This document shows, piece after piece, positions 1-6,295 of a DNA stretch of 9,520 nucleotides (position 1 is the stretch's first letter; each line of letters begins with the position of its first letter). The DNA is from JAISFI01 sp031552335 (GTDB taxonomy: Bacteria > Bacteroidota > Bacteroidia > Bacteroidales > Azobacteroidaceae), in NCBI GenBank assembly GCA_031552335.1, contig JAVBMQ010000031.1:1-9520 (forward strand), in the 5' to 3' direction. The notes beneath the pieces were generated by a model. It was not told the DNA's origin, made no database searches, and was given only the letters and a program-made list of their open reading frames with translations. Both the position numbers and the translations under genes were made by a program.

Positions 1-28
1 CATCTAAGGCAATGATAATCTTTTTCAT
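1..28 (-). CDS. cmk: Probable cytidylate kinase, N-terminal nine codons only (gene runs off the left edge)
   Basis: An ATG at 28-26 on the minus strand opens a frame reading MKKIIIALD before the window ends. This matches the start expected for a Bacteroidota CMP kinase, where a short basic/hydrophobic stretch runs into the glycine-rich ATP-binding P-loop (usually DGFSSCGKS or similar). CMP kinase phosphorylates CMP and dCMP to the diphosphates in the cytoplasm. Two further points support the call: from memory, cmk follows porQ in Porphyromonas gingivalis and relatives, and a Bacteroidota-type promoter lies just upstream, overlapping the end of porQ. Nine residues cannot prove identity; another P-loop enzyme is possible. 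Confidence 0.55.
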
Positions 29-56
29 ACGAAAAAAAAGTTGAAAATTGAGCTTA

Positions 57-88
57 CAAAGATAATGATAAAAGTGATGAAATCACAA
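57..88 (-). promoter_or_regulatory. Candidate Bacteroidota-type promoter for the probable cmk gene
   Basis: On the minus strand TATCTTTG (64-57) fits the -7 consensus TAnnTTTG. A TTG at 88-86 lies 21 bases upstream, within the usual 19-21 spacing for the -33 element. The expected start of transcription is around 50, giving a leader of about 20 bases. The -33 element overlaps the porQ stop region, so cmk could be transcribed separately from porQ. A small inverted repeat (GTGAT/ATCAC, 73-85) sits in the spacer. Confidence 0.5.
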
Positions 89-1075
89 TTTAAAATCGTT
101 CAATGAAGTAGTCACATTCAAATGAAAAGAAGTAGCTGACGGATGAAATTGTCCCACAGAAACTCCGAGATTAAAAGCTTTAACACGAATTCCTCCTCCA
201 ATGGAAAATCCTCCCAGCCTGTTTCCTGTTTCTATACTCAAATCAGATCCGACTTTAGGATTGTAACCTAATGCCACCCATACATTGTCTGTGGGAAGAA
301 ATTCTGCTCCGAAAATCAAGTGTTTGAAAAATGTATTAAAAAACGAGTCTTCTTTTGTATCACCCTCTGTTATCGAGTCAAACTCCCACTGGGTCAAATG
401 CAAGGCTGTAATAGAAAAACGAATAGGCGCATGAGCCAAACGTTTGGTAATCCCCATTTGAATATCCCATGGAATAGGTGCATAATCATCATTATAGGGC
501 TTCACCTGCGCTCCCAGATTCTTACCTGCAATTCCGAAAGAAAGGTCATTATCAACATGGTAATAATTCAATCCGACATCAACAGCTAGTCCTAATGAAG
601 TATATTGATCAAAAGCCGAATATATAAATTTAGCAGCTACCCCTCCTGTCCAGGTATCAGACAAATACCGGGAAAAAAAAGCATTTACACAAATATCTTT
701 GGCAGAGATTTCTCCCATAGACACATTGTCAATCGTTGTTTCCTGAAATTTTCCGTAATCCACAAAATTCACACCCACCCCCCAGGTATTATAATCTCCC
801 CAGGCTTTAGAAAAAGCCACATTGCCTGCTTTGATATCACCTAAGTAGCTATTAAAACCCAAGTTCACATTCATATCCATTTCCTGTCTTAAAAGGGCCG
901 GATTATGAAACACTAGAGAAAGGTCATTATCCCCTACGGAAACATTGTCTCCTCCCAACGCTTCAGCACGGGTGGAAACAGGAAGATTCAAAAATTCAAA
1001 AACTTTATCAGTCCCTTGAGAGAGCACTGATGAACATATGAATAGCGATATTATGAACAAAATATTTCTCATCAT
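83..1075 (-). CDS. porQ: Type IX secretion system protein PorQ (outer membrane beta-barrel)
   Basis: The product has 330 residues from the ATG at 1075-1073; a second ATG follows directly and is an equally possible start. It begins with a signal peptide (MMRNILFIISLFICSSVLSQ, cleavage probably near the end of this stretch). The mature start contains the PorQ/PorV hallmark block: FLNLPVSTRAEALGG, then DNDLSLVFHNPALL. The rest is alternating glycine/aromatic beta-strand sequence typical of a barrel of about 14 strands. In Porphyromonas gingivalis PorQ is needed for T9SS secretion; PorQ and PorZ act with PorU and PorV in processing cargo and attaching it at the surface. Here the gene stands apart from other T9SS genes, next to probable cmk. 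A longer frame from a TTG at 1099 would only add residues before the signal peptide. No convincing promoter was found; AAAAGGTA at 1099-1106 (minus TACCTTTT) is one mismatch from a -7 element. Confidence 0.88.
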   Translation of the reverse strand: MMRNILFIISLFICSSVLSQGTDKVFEFLNLPVSTRAEALGGDNVSVGDNDLSLVFHNPALLRQEMDMNVNLGFNSYLGDIKAGNVAFSKAWGDYNTWGVGVNFVDYGKFQETTIDNVSMGEISAKDICVNAFFSRYLSDTWTGGVAAKFIYSAFDQYTSLGLAVDVGLNYYHVDNDLSFGIAGKNLGAQVKPYNDDYAPIPWDIQMGITKRLAHAPIRFSITALHLTQWEFDSITEGDTKEDSFFNTFFKHLIFGAEFLPTDNVWVALGYNPKVGSDLSIETGNRLGGFSIGGGIRVKAFNLGVSVGQFHPSATSFHLNVTTSLNDFKL

Positions 1076-1131
1076 GTTATATAACGAAAATAAAAGCAAA
1101 AAGGTATATCTCTATTAATAAAATTTTATTT

Positions 1132-1164
1132 TTTGAGGTAATTCGGGAAATTCATGTAATTTTG
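1132..1164 (+). promoter_or_regulatory. Bacteroidota-type promoter for xth
   Basis: TTTG at 1132-1135, a 21-base spacer and TAATTTTG at 1157-1164 match both halves of the Bacteroidota primary sigma factor consensus (TTTG, N19-21, TAnnTTTG) exactly. Transcription should begin near 1170, leaving a leader of about 40 bases before the xth ATG at 1210. It is the best promoter match in the window. Confidence 0.75.
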
Positions 1165-1209
1165 CCGGAAGAGAAAAAATGGATATTTTAAATTTTCAAC
1201 TATAAAATT

Positions 1210-1974
1210 ATGAAGATTATTTCGTACAATGTCAACGGAATTCGTGCTGCACTGAGTAAAGGCCTTGCAGAATGGATAGAAACAAGCAATGCAGATATGA
1301 TCTGTTTTCAGGAAACAAAGGCTCAACCGGATCAAATAGACCGAATTCTATTTGAAAGTATGGGATATCATTGTTTATTTAATTCTGCAGAAAAAAAAGG
1401 ATATAGCGGAGTGGCCATTCTCAGCAAAAAAATTCCTGATTATTATTCTTTTGGAATAGGAAATGAACTTTTTGATAAAGAAGGAAGAGTGATCAGGGCT
1501 GATTTTGGTGATGTTACCATTGTATGCGCTTATATTCCATCAGGAACAACAGGAGATATTCGCCAGGCTTTTAAAATGGAGTTCCTGAAGATTTTTACTG
1601 ATTATTTAAAAAATTTAAGAAAAGAACGTCCTAAACTACTGATATGTGGCGATTATAATATTTGTCATAAACCAATCGACATCAACCACCCTGAACGACA
1701 CAATAATGTATCCGGCTTCCTGCCTGAAGAACGGGAATGGTTTGATTCTTTTATTGAATCCGGTATGGTTGATACTTTCAGAGAATTCAACAAAGACCCC
1801 AATCAATATAGTTGGTGGAGCTTCCGAGCGGGTGCACGAGCTAAGAATCTGGGTTGGAGAATTGATTATCACATCATAACGGATGAATTACATCCACAAC
1901 TCTCAGGAGCAAGCATTTTACAGGAAATTGCATATTCAGATCACTGTCCGGTGATGGCGGAAATCGATATTTAA
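1210..1974 (+). CDS. xth: Exodeoxyribonuclease III / ExoA-type AP endonuclease
   Basis: The 254-residue product is a full-length member of the exonuclease III branch of the endonuclease/exonuclease/phosphatase fold. Such enzymes cut DNA 5' to abasic sites and trim 3' ends during base excision repair, using Mg2+. All catalytic residues of the family are visible: N7 (YNVNG), E35 (FQETK), Y108 (AYIPSG), D148 and N150 (CGDYNI), D219 (WRIDY), and D244 with H245 (SDHCP). The compact length is closer to Bacillus ExoA (about 252 residues) than to a form with added domains. The ATG start is supported by the family's conserved MKIISYNVNGIRA beginning and by a strong promoter 46 bases upstream. The gene is single and ends in TAA, whose last two bases begin a repeat array. 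Confidence 0.95.
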   Translation: MKIISYNVNGIRAALSKGLAEWIETSNADMICFQETKAQPDQIDRILFESMGYHCLFNSAEKKGYSGVAILSKKIPDYYSFGIGNELFDKEGRVIRADFGDVTIVCAYIPSGTTGDIRQAFKMEFLKIFTDYLKNLRKERPKLLICGDYNICHKPIDINHPERHNNVSGFLPEEREWFDSFIESGMVDTFREFNKDPNQYSWWSFRAGARAKNLGWRIDYHIITDELHPQLSGASILQEIAYSDHCPVMAEIDI

Positions 1975-2056
1975 TTACGAATTACGAATTAGAAATTACG
2001 AATAAAAATCTTCTGAGACTAATTATTCGTAATTTCTAATTCGTAATTCGTAATTA
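1972..2056. repeat. Perfect 34-base inverted repeat made of 7-base AATTACG-like units between converging xth and der
   Basis: The left arm (1972-2005) and right arm (2023-2056) are exact reverse complements over 34 bases, separated by a 17-base loop (2006-2022). From 1973 the left arm reads in strict 7-base phase: AATTACG, AATTACG, AATTAGA, AATTACG, then AATAA. The element begins at the xth stop codon and ends directly next to the tandem TGA stop codons of der (2062-2057), so no other intergenic sequence remains. As RNA either strand would form a long AU-rich hairpin. On the plus strand five Ts follow at 2063-2067, so it may act as a transcription terminator or a 3' end protector for the converging genes. 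That role is inferred; the repeat itself is read directly. Confidence 0.93.
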
Positions 2057-2059
2057 TCA

Positions 2060-3370
2060 TCATTTTTCCCTCATAAAAATATTAATCGGTGTCCCTTTCA
2101 GATTCCAGTTATCCCGTATCCGATTTTCGAGAAATCGTTTATATGGCTCTTTTATCCATTGGGGCAGGTTACAAAAAAATACGAAAGAAGGTATTTGCGT
2201 ATTTGGTAACTGTGTGATATACTTAATTTTAACAACCTTCCCTTTATTTACTGGTGGAGGTGTTTTTTCTATTAAAGGAAGTAATACTTCGTTTAATTGG
2301 TGAGTAGATATCTTTGTTTTTCGGATATCATATACATCTTGAGCTGTTTCCAGTATTTTGAAAATGCGTTGTTTTGTCAGGGCAGATCCAAAGATGATTG
2401 GGACATCGGTAAAGGGGGCTATTTTCTCTTTGATGGCATTTTCAAAAGTTTTGATAACCTTTGTATCTTTATTTTCCACCAAATCCCATTTGTTGACAAC
2501 AATAACCAGTCCTTTCTTATTTTTTTGTATCAGGGAAAAGATATTCATATCCTGGCTTTCAATGCCACGGGTAGCATCGATCATTAAAACACAAACATCA
2601 GCATTTTCTATGGCCCGGATAGAACGGATAACAGAAAAATATTCCAGGTCTTCGTTTACTTTTCCTTTCTTCCTTATACCTGCCGTATCAACCAAATAAA
2701 ATTTCAATCCGAATTTATCATATTTGGTATATATAGAATCACGGGTAGTTCCGGCAATATCCGTAACAATATTTCTTTCTTCATCCATGAAAGCGTTAAC
2801 TAAAGAAGACTTTCCTGCATTAGGGCGGCCAACAATAGCTATTCTCGGTAATTCTTCATCTACTTCATCTTCCGTCTGAGGGAGTAACTCTAACATTTTA
2901 TCCAACAACTCTCCTGTTCCAGAGCCATTTACAGATGAAATACAAAAGGGATCATTTAAGCCTAAAGAATAAAATTCGGCAGCATATGCATGCGACTCAT
3001 AATTATCTGCCTTATTGGCAACCAATATAACAGGCTTATTGCTTTTCCGGAGGATGTGTGCAACACTTTGATCCAAATCAGCTACTCCATTCTGTACATC
3101 TACAACAAAAAGAAGCACATCAGCCTCTTCCATTGCAATCATCACCTGTTTATTGATTTCTTCTTCAAAAATATCGTCGGAATTGACAACCCATCCACCG
3201 GTATCTATCACGGAAAATTCCTTTCCACACCATTCGGACTTACCATATTGACGATCACGTGTAGTTCCCGCCTGTTCATTCACAATGGCCTGCCTCGATT
3301 TTGTTAACCGGTTAAAAAGAGTGGATTTACCAACATTTGGACGACCTACTATTGCAACTATATTTCCCAT
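2060..3370 (-). CDS. der: Ribosome biogenesis GTPase Der (EngA), two GTPase domains
   Basis: The 436-residue product has the layout unique to Der: two tandem GTPase domains and a C-terminal KH-like domain. Domain 1 has GRPNVGKS (9-16), DTGG (56-59) and NKAD (119-122). Domain 2 has GRPNAGKS (181-188), DTAG (228-231) and NKWD (293-296). The KH-like domain covers about 352-436. Der is an essential cytoplasmic GTPase that binds the 50S precursor and helps its late maturation. It is last in the yceD-rpmF-fabH-era-der cluster and starts at an ATG 44 bases after the era stop. It ends in two consecutive TGA codons (2062-2057), which border the inverted repeat shared with xth. The length is normal for the family and no motif is damaged. 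Confidence 0.97.
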   Translation of the reverse strand: MGNIVAIVGRPNVGKSTLFNRLTKSRQAIVNEQAGTTRDRQYGKSEWCGKEFSVIDTGGWVVNSDDIFEEEINKQVMIAMEEADVLLFVVDVQNGVADLDQSVAHILRKSNKPVILVANKADNYESHAYAAEFYSLGLNDPFCISSVNGSGTGELLDKMLELLPQTEDEVDEELPRIAIVGRPNAGKSSLVNAFMDEERNIVTDIAGTTRDSIYTKYDKFGLKFYLVDTAGIRKKGKVNEDLEYFSVIRSIRAIENADVCVLMIDATRGIESQDMNIFSLIQKNKKGLVIVVNKWDLVENKDTKVIKTFENAIKEKIAPFTDVPIIFGSALTKQRIFKILETAQDVYDIRKTKISTHQLNEVLLPLIEKTPPPVNKGKVVKIKYITQLPNTQIPSFVFFCNLPQWIKEPYKRFLENRIRDNWNLKGTPINIFMREK

Positions 3371-3414
3371 TTTACTTTACTTCACTATTGGTGCACACAA
3401 TGCACGATTCAAAC

Positions 3415-4296
3415 CTAATCTAACTGATAACCGAAAGATTTCAGCAACTTGTCACGGTTTCTCCAATCTTTCTCCACTTTAACATAGATTTCCAAAAAAA
3501 CTTTTTTCTCAAAAAAACGCTCAATGTCTTTTCGAGCCATCATACCCACCTTTTTCAAAGCTTGTCCCTGATGTCCGATAATAATTCCTTTTTGAGCATC
3601 TCTCTCTACGATAATCAACGACTTAATGCGTATGATCTCTTTTTCTTCTTTAAATTGCTCCACCAGCACCTCCACAGCATATGGAATTTCCTGTTGGTAA
3701 TAAAGCAATATCTTTTCACGGATAATTTCAGTTACAAAGAAACGTGCCGGCTTATCCGTTAAAGCATCTTTCTCAAAATAAGGAGGAGAATCCGGAATTA
3801 AACTCTCGATTCTTTTTTTGATATATTCTATATTAAAATTATTGAGAGCTGATATCGGCAATATTTCCGCCTGAGGAAGTATTTCATGCCATTCCAACAC
3901 TAATTTCTCCAAAGCTTCCTGATTTGTCTGATCAATTTTATTAATCAGTAACAAAACCGGAGAATCCAATTGTTTCACTTTTTGAAGAAAAAAATCGTTT
4001 TTATCGATCTTTTCGATTACATCCGTGACATACAACAAGACATCTGCATCACCCAAAGCCGACTCTGAAAAATTCAACATGGATTCCTGCAATTTATAAT
4101 TAGGACGCAACACACCGGGAGTATCCGAATATACAATCTGCATTTCCGGGGTATTAACAATCCCCATGATACGATGTCGTGTAGTCTGCGCTTTAGATGT
4201 AATGATGGAAACCTTTTCTCCCACCAACAAATTCATCAATGTAGACTTTCCTACATTGGGATTGCCGACGATATTTACGAAGCCAGATTTATGCAA
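3415..4296 (-). CDS. era: GTPase Era, probably starting at TTG
   Basis: The 293-residue product has an N-terminal GTPase domain with GNPNVGKS (11-18), the switch region with QTTRHR (37-42), DTPG (58-61), NKID (119-122) and a G5 motif ISAL (148-151). A C-terminal KH domain follows, with GIIIGHQGQALKKVG (237-251). Era binds the 3' end of 16S rRNA and helps assemble the 30S subunit, coupling it to growth. The start is decided by context. The fabH stop TAA (4311-4309) is in the same frame, and only TTT TTT ATT CTT separate it from TTG at 4296-4294. No ATG or GTG is available, and MHKSGFVNIVG is the beginning expected in relatives. The very close spacing suggests translation coupled to fabH. Confidence 0.96.
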   Translation of the reverse strand: MHKSGFVNIVGNPNVGKSTLMNLLVGEKVSIITSKAQTTRHRIMGIVNTPEMQIVYSDTPGVLRPNYKLQESMLNFSESALGDADVLLYVTDVIEKIDKNDFFLQKVKQLDSPVLLLINKIDQTNQEALEKLVLEWHEILPQAEILPISALNNFNIEYIKKRIESLIPDSPPYFEKDALTDKPARFFVTEIIREKILLYYQQEIPYAVEVLVEQFKEEKEIIRIKSLIIVERDAQKGIIIGHQGQALKKVGMMARKDIERFFEKKVFLEIYVKVEKDWRNRDKLLKSFGYQLD

Positions 4297-4308
4297 AAGA
4301 ATAAAAAA

Positions 4309-5310
4309 TTATTTCGGATCGTATCCCCATTTCAGATAAGTAGCTCCCCAGGTAAATCCTGCTCCAAAAGCAGTAAGAATGATATTATCTCCTTTTTTCA
4401 ATTGGGATTCCCAATCCCACAAACACAAAGGAATTGTCCCGGCACTGGTATTTCCGTATTTTTGGATATTAATCATCACTTTGTCGGTAGAAACACCCAT
4501 TCTATTGGCTACAGCATCAATAATCCGCAAATTAGCCTGATGAGGAACCACCCAGGAAATATCTTCTTTTGACAAATGATTTCTCTCCATCAACTCTACA
4601 CAAGTATCCGACATATTAGATACAGCATGTCTGAACACTACTTTTCCATCCTGCCAGATAGTATGCATATTTTTCTCAACCGTCTCATGCGATGCAGGAA
4701 AAACAGAACCACCACCCCATTGATGTAAATGAGCCAGGCTATTTCCATCCGATCTCATGATAGAGTCGATGATTCCCACATTTTCGGTAGTTGCTTCCAA
4801 CAAAGCAGCTCCACAACCGTCACCAAAAATCGGGCAAGTATTCCTGTCTGTGTAATTAGTAATTACAGAAAGAACATCTCCTGCAAGCACCAATACTTTC
4901 TTATATTTTCCGGAAGCAATAAAAGCTGAAACAACTTCCAAAGCATAAATAAACCCACTGCAAGCTGCACTTATATCAAAACAAAAAGCATTAGACATTC
5001 CATTTTTATAAGCAGTAAGAGCAGCAGCATTAGGCATTGCATAATCCGGAGTTGAAGTAGCAAAAACGACTGCTTCAACCTCCAAAGGATTCAGATTTGT
5101 TTTCTTGATCAAATCTTTCACCGCTTTGTCGGCCATATAAGTCACACCTACTCCTTCTTCAGGTTTCAGTATCCTACGCTCTTTAATACCAATACGGGAC
5201 ATGATCCACTCATCAGAAGTTTCCACCATAGTAGAAATTTCTTCATTGGTCATTACATAATTAGGAACATATCCAGAAATACCAGTAATTACAGCTTGTA
5301 TCTTACTCAT
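4309..5310 (-). CDS. fabH: Beta-ketoacyl-ACP synthase III (FabH)
   Basis: The 333-residue product is a full-length FabH. It condenses an acyl-CoA primer with malonyl-ACP to start fatty acid synthesis in the cytoplasm. The Cys-His-Asn triad is intact: C117 in DISAACSGF, H257 in VVPHQAN, and N287 in YGNTSAGT. The C-terminal glycine-rich loop (AFGAGFTWGA, 314-323) is also present. In Bacteroidota FabH commonly uses branched primers to make iso and anteiso acids; primer choice cannot be read from the sequence. It follows rpmF after a gap of about 100 bases that holds a terminator-like hairpin, and era begins 12 bases after its stop. The plsX gene that often sits before fabH in other phyla is absent here. 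The ATG start agrees with the conserved MSKIQAVITGISGYVP beginning. Confidence 0.96.
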   Translation of the reverse strand: MSKIQAVITGISGYVPNYVMTNEEISTMVETSDEWIMSRIGIKERRILKPEEGVGVTYMADKAVKDLIKKTNLNPLEVEAVVFATSTPDYAMPNAAALTAYKNGMSNAFCFDISAACSGFIYALEVVSAFIASGKYKKVLVLAGDVLSVITNYTDRNTCPIFGDGCGAALLEATTENVGIIDSIMRSDGNSLAHLHQWGGGSVFPASHETVEKNMHTIWQDGKVVFRHAVSNMSDTCVELMERNHLSKEDISWVVPHQANLRIIDAVANRMGVSTDKVMINIQKYGNTSAGTIPLCLWDWESQLKKGDNIILTAFGAGFTWGATYLKWGYDPK

Positions 5311-5350
5311 TTTGAATTAAATATTTGGATTTGGTTCAACCATTAATATA

Positions 5351-5384
5351 GAAAAATGCCCTAAAAAGAATATATCTTTAGGGC
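5351..5384 (-). terminator. Terminator-like hairpin between rpmF and fabH
   Basis: Read on the minus strand, GCCCTAAA (5384-5377) pairs with TTTAGGGC (5365-5358) across an 11-base loop, giving a perfect 8-base-pair stem. It is followed by ATTTTTC (5357-5351). This resembles a Rho-independent terminator of moderate strength. Because fabH lies about 40 bases further on with no clear promoter of its own, it may act as a partial terminator, giving more rpmF than fabH-era-der transcript, or as a site where a processed RNA end is stabilised. Confidence 0.6.
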
Positions 5385-5413
5385 GTTGTTCTATATTGCT
5401 AATTATCCATTGA

Positions 5414-5608
5414 TTATCCTTGGGATTCAGTTTTGTCAATTACAACTTTACCTCTATAATACAATTTTCCTTCATACCAATGTGCCCTGTGACTCAGGTG
5501 ATATTCTCCTGTAGTAGGACAAATTGCCAATGTTGGAACCAACGCTTTGTCATGCGTTCTTCTTTTATCTCTTCTGGACTTACCAGTTCTTCGTTTAGGA
5601 TGTGCCAT
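5414..5608 (-). CDS. rpmF: Large-subunit ribosomal protein bL32
   Basis: The 64-residue basic protein begins MAHPKRRTGKSRRDKRRTH, the conserved rRNA-binding arm of bL32, which lies in the 50S subunit. The central part (LAICPTTGEYHLSHRAHW) holds only one cysteine, so it lacks the paired CxxC motifs of the zinc-binding form and is of the zinc-independent type. The ATG at 5608 lies 28 bases after the yceD stop. The yceD-rpmF pairing is one of the most widely conserved in bacteria. A terminator-like hairpin starts about 30 bases after its stop. Confidence 0.96.
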   Translation of the reverse strand: MAHPKRRTGKSRRDKRRTHDKALVPTLAICPTTGEYHLSHRAHWYEGKLYYRGKVVIDKTESQG

Positions 5609-5636
5609 CTTTACTTTACTATTATATTACGATTTA

Positions 5637-6221
5637 TTATTCTTTATCCATTAAACCTTTCAAAGCATCCCATCTGGGATCTGTAACATTGCTCTCCATT
5701 GAATCATCATCTGTGATAACGATATCATCACCTGCATCCATATCAAAATCATCTTCTTCATCCGAAGATCTGACAGCATGCTTTTTCAATTTAGAAGACA
5801 TTGTTTTATTACATTTTCCGGGAGCATGTACATGTTTGATAGGAATAGCCAAAGCTACAAATTCATACATAAACCACGCTAAGTTAATAACTCCCTCATC
5901 TTCAGGAATAACCACCACTTCATCACTTTCCTCTGAAAATTCTTTACCAAACTTAACCAGAAGACGACTTTGTGTATTAATCGGCAGATCCATATCATCT
6001 AAACATCGATCACATGGAATAACTGCAATTCCTTCCAAAGAAAAACTCAGTTCAAACATCACAGGTAATTTTTTCACAACCAAATGTACCCTGACTTTTC
6101 CCTTCTGGAGTTCAGCACCATCAATATCTATGAAAAACTTATTATCAAGCAAGAAGTCATATTCCTTAACTTCTTCCTTCATATTTTTCAAGTCAACCTT
6201 ATATGGATCAAATTTTCCCAA
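5637..6221 (-). CDS. yceD: YceD/DUF177 family protein, probably starting at TTG
   Basis: The product has 194 residues from TTG at 6221-6219 (start reading GKFDPYKVDLKNMKEE, as in Bacteroidota relatives). It carries the family's central pair of cysteines, CDRCLDDM (C70 and C73), which in many members resembles half a zinc-binding site. Next come an HAPGKC segment, a long acidic run (about 152-173) and a conserved tail, DPRWDALKGL (181-190). YceD proteins are encoded next to rpmF in very many bacteria; plant and bacterial studies link the family to 23S rRNA accumulation, but the mechanism is not settled. A longer frame from TTG at 6248 is unlikely because that codon lies inside the -7 promoter element. 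No ATG or GTG in frame gives a better start. Confidence 0.85.
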   Translation of the reverse strand: MGKFDPYKVDLKNMKEEVKEYDFLLDNKFFIDIDGAELQKGKVRVHLVVKKLPVMFELSFSLEGIAVIPCDRCLDDMDLPINTQSRLLVKFGKEFSEESDEVVVIPEDEGVINLAWFMYEFVALAIPIKHVHAPGKCNKTMSSKLKKHAVRSSDEEDDFDMDAGDDIVITDDDSMESNVTDPRWDALKGLMDKE

Positions 6222-6245
6222 TACTATACATGTAAAAAAACGTTG

Positions 6246-6277
6246 CAAAGGTAGTAAAAAACAATATACAAAAGAAA
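6246..6277 (-). promoter_or_regulatory. Probable promoter of the yceD-rpmF-fabH-era-der cluster
   Basis: On the minus strand TACCTTTG (6253-6246) is an exact match to the -7 consensus TAnnTTTG. TTTC at 6277-6274, 20 bases upstream, is a one-mismatch -33 element. Transcription should start near 6240, leaving about 20 bases before the TTG start of yceD at 6221. The site lies in the 74-base gap after the histidine kinase stop, so the cluster need not depend on transcription of the kinase gene. Confidence 0.6.
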
Positions 6278-6295
6278 TTTTCCATGAAATATTTT

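Noticed and set aside
1076..1099. Upstream TTG start for porQ
   Set aside because: It would add eight residues before a normal signal peptide. The ATG pair at 1075-1070 fits a secreted protein better.
1972..2056. Possible CRISPR array or insertion sequence remnant
   Set aside because: Units are only 7 bases with no spacers, and there is no transposase frame or target duplication.
2060..4296. Possible duplication of a GTPase gene (three similar G domains in a row)
   Set aside because: Der normally has two GTPase domains and Era one with a KH domain. Each protein has its own full architecture, so this is the usual era-der pair, not a recent duplication.
5311..5413. Riboswitch or lost plsX gene between rpmF and fabH
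   Set aside because: The gap is about 100 bases and shows only the terminator-like hairpin. No ligand-binding fold or plsX remnant is visible.
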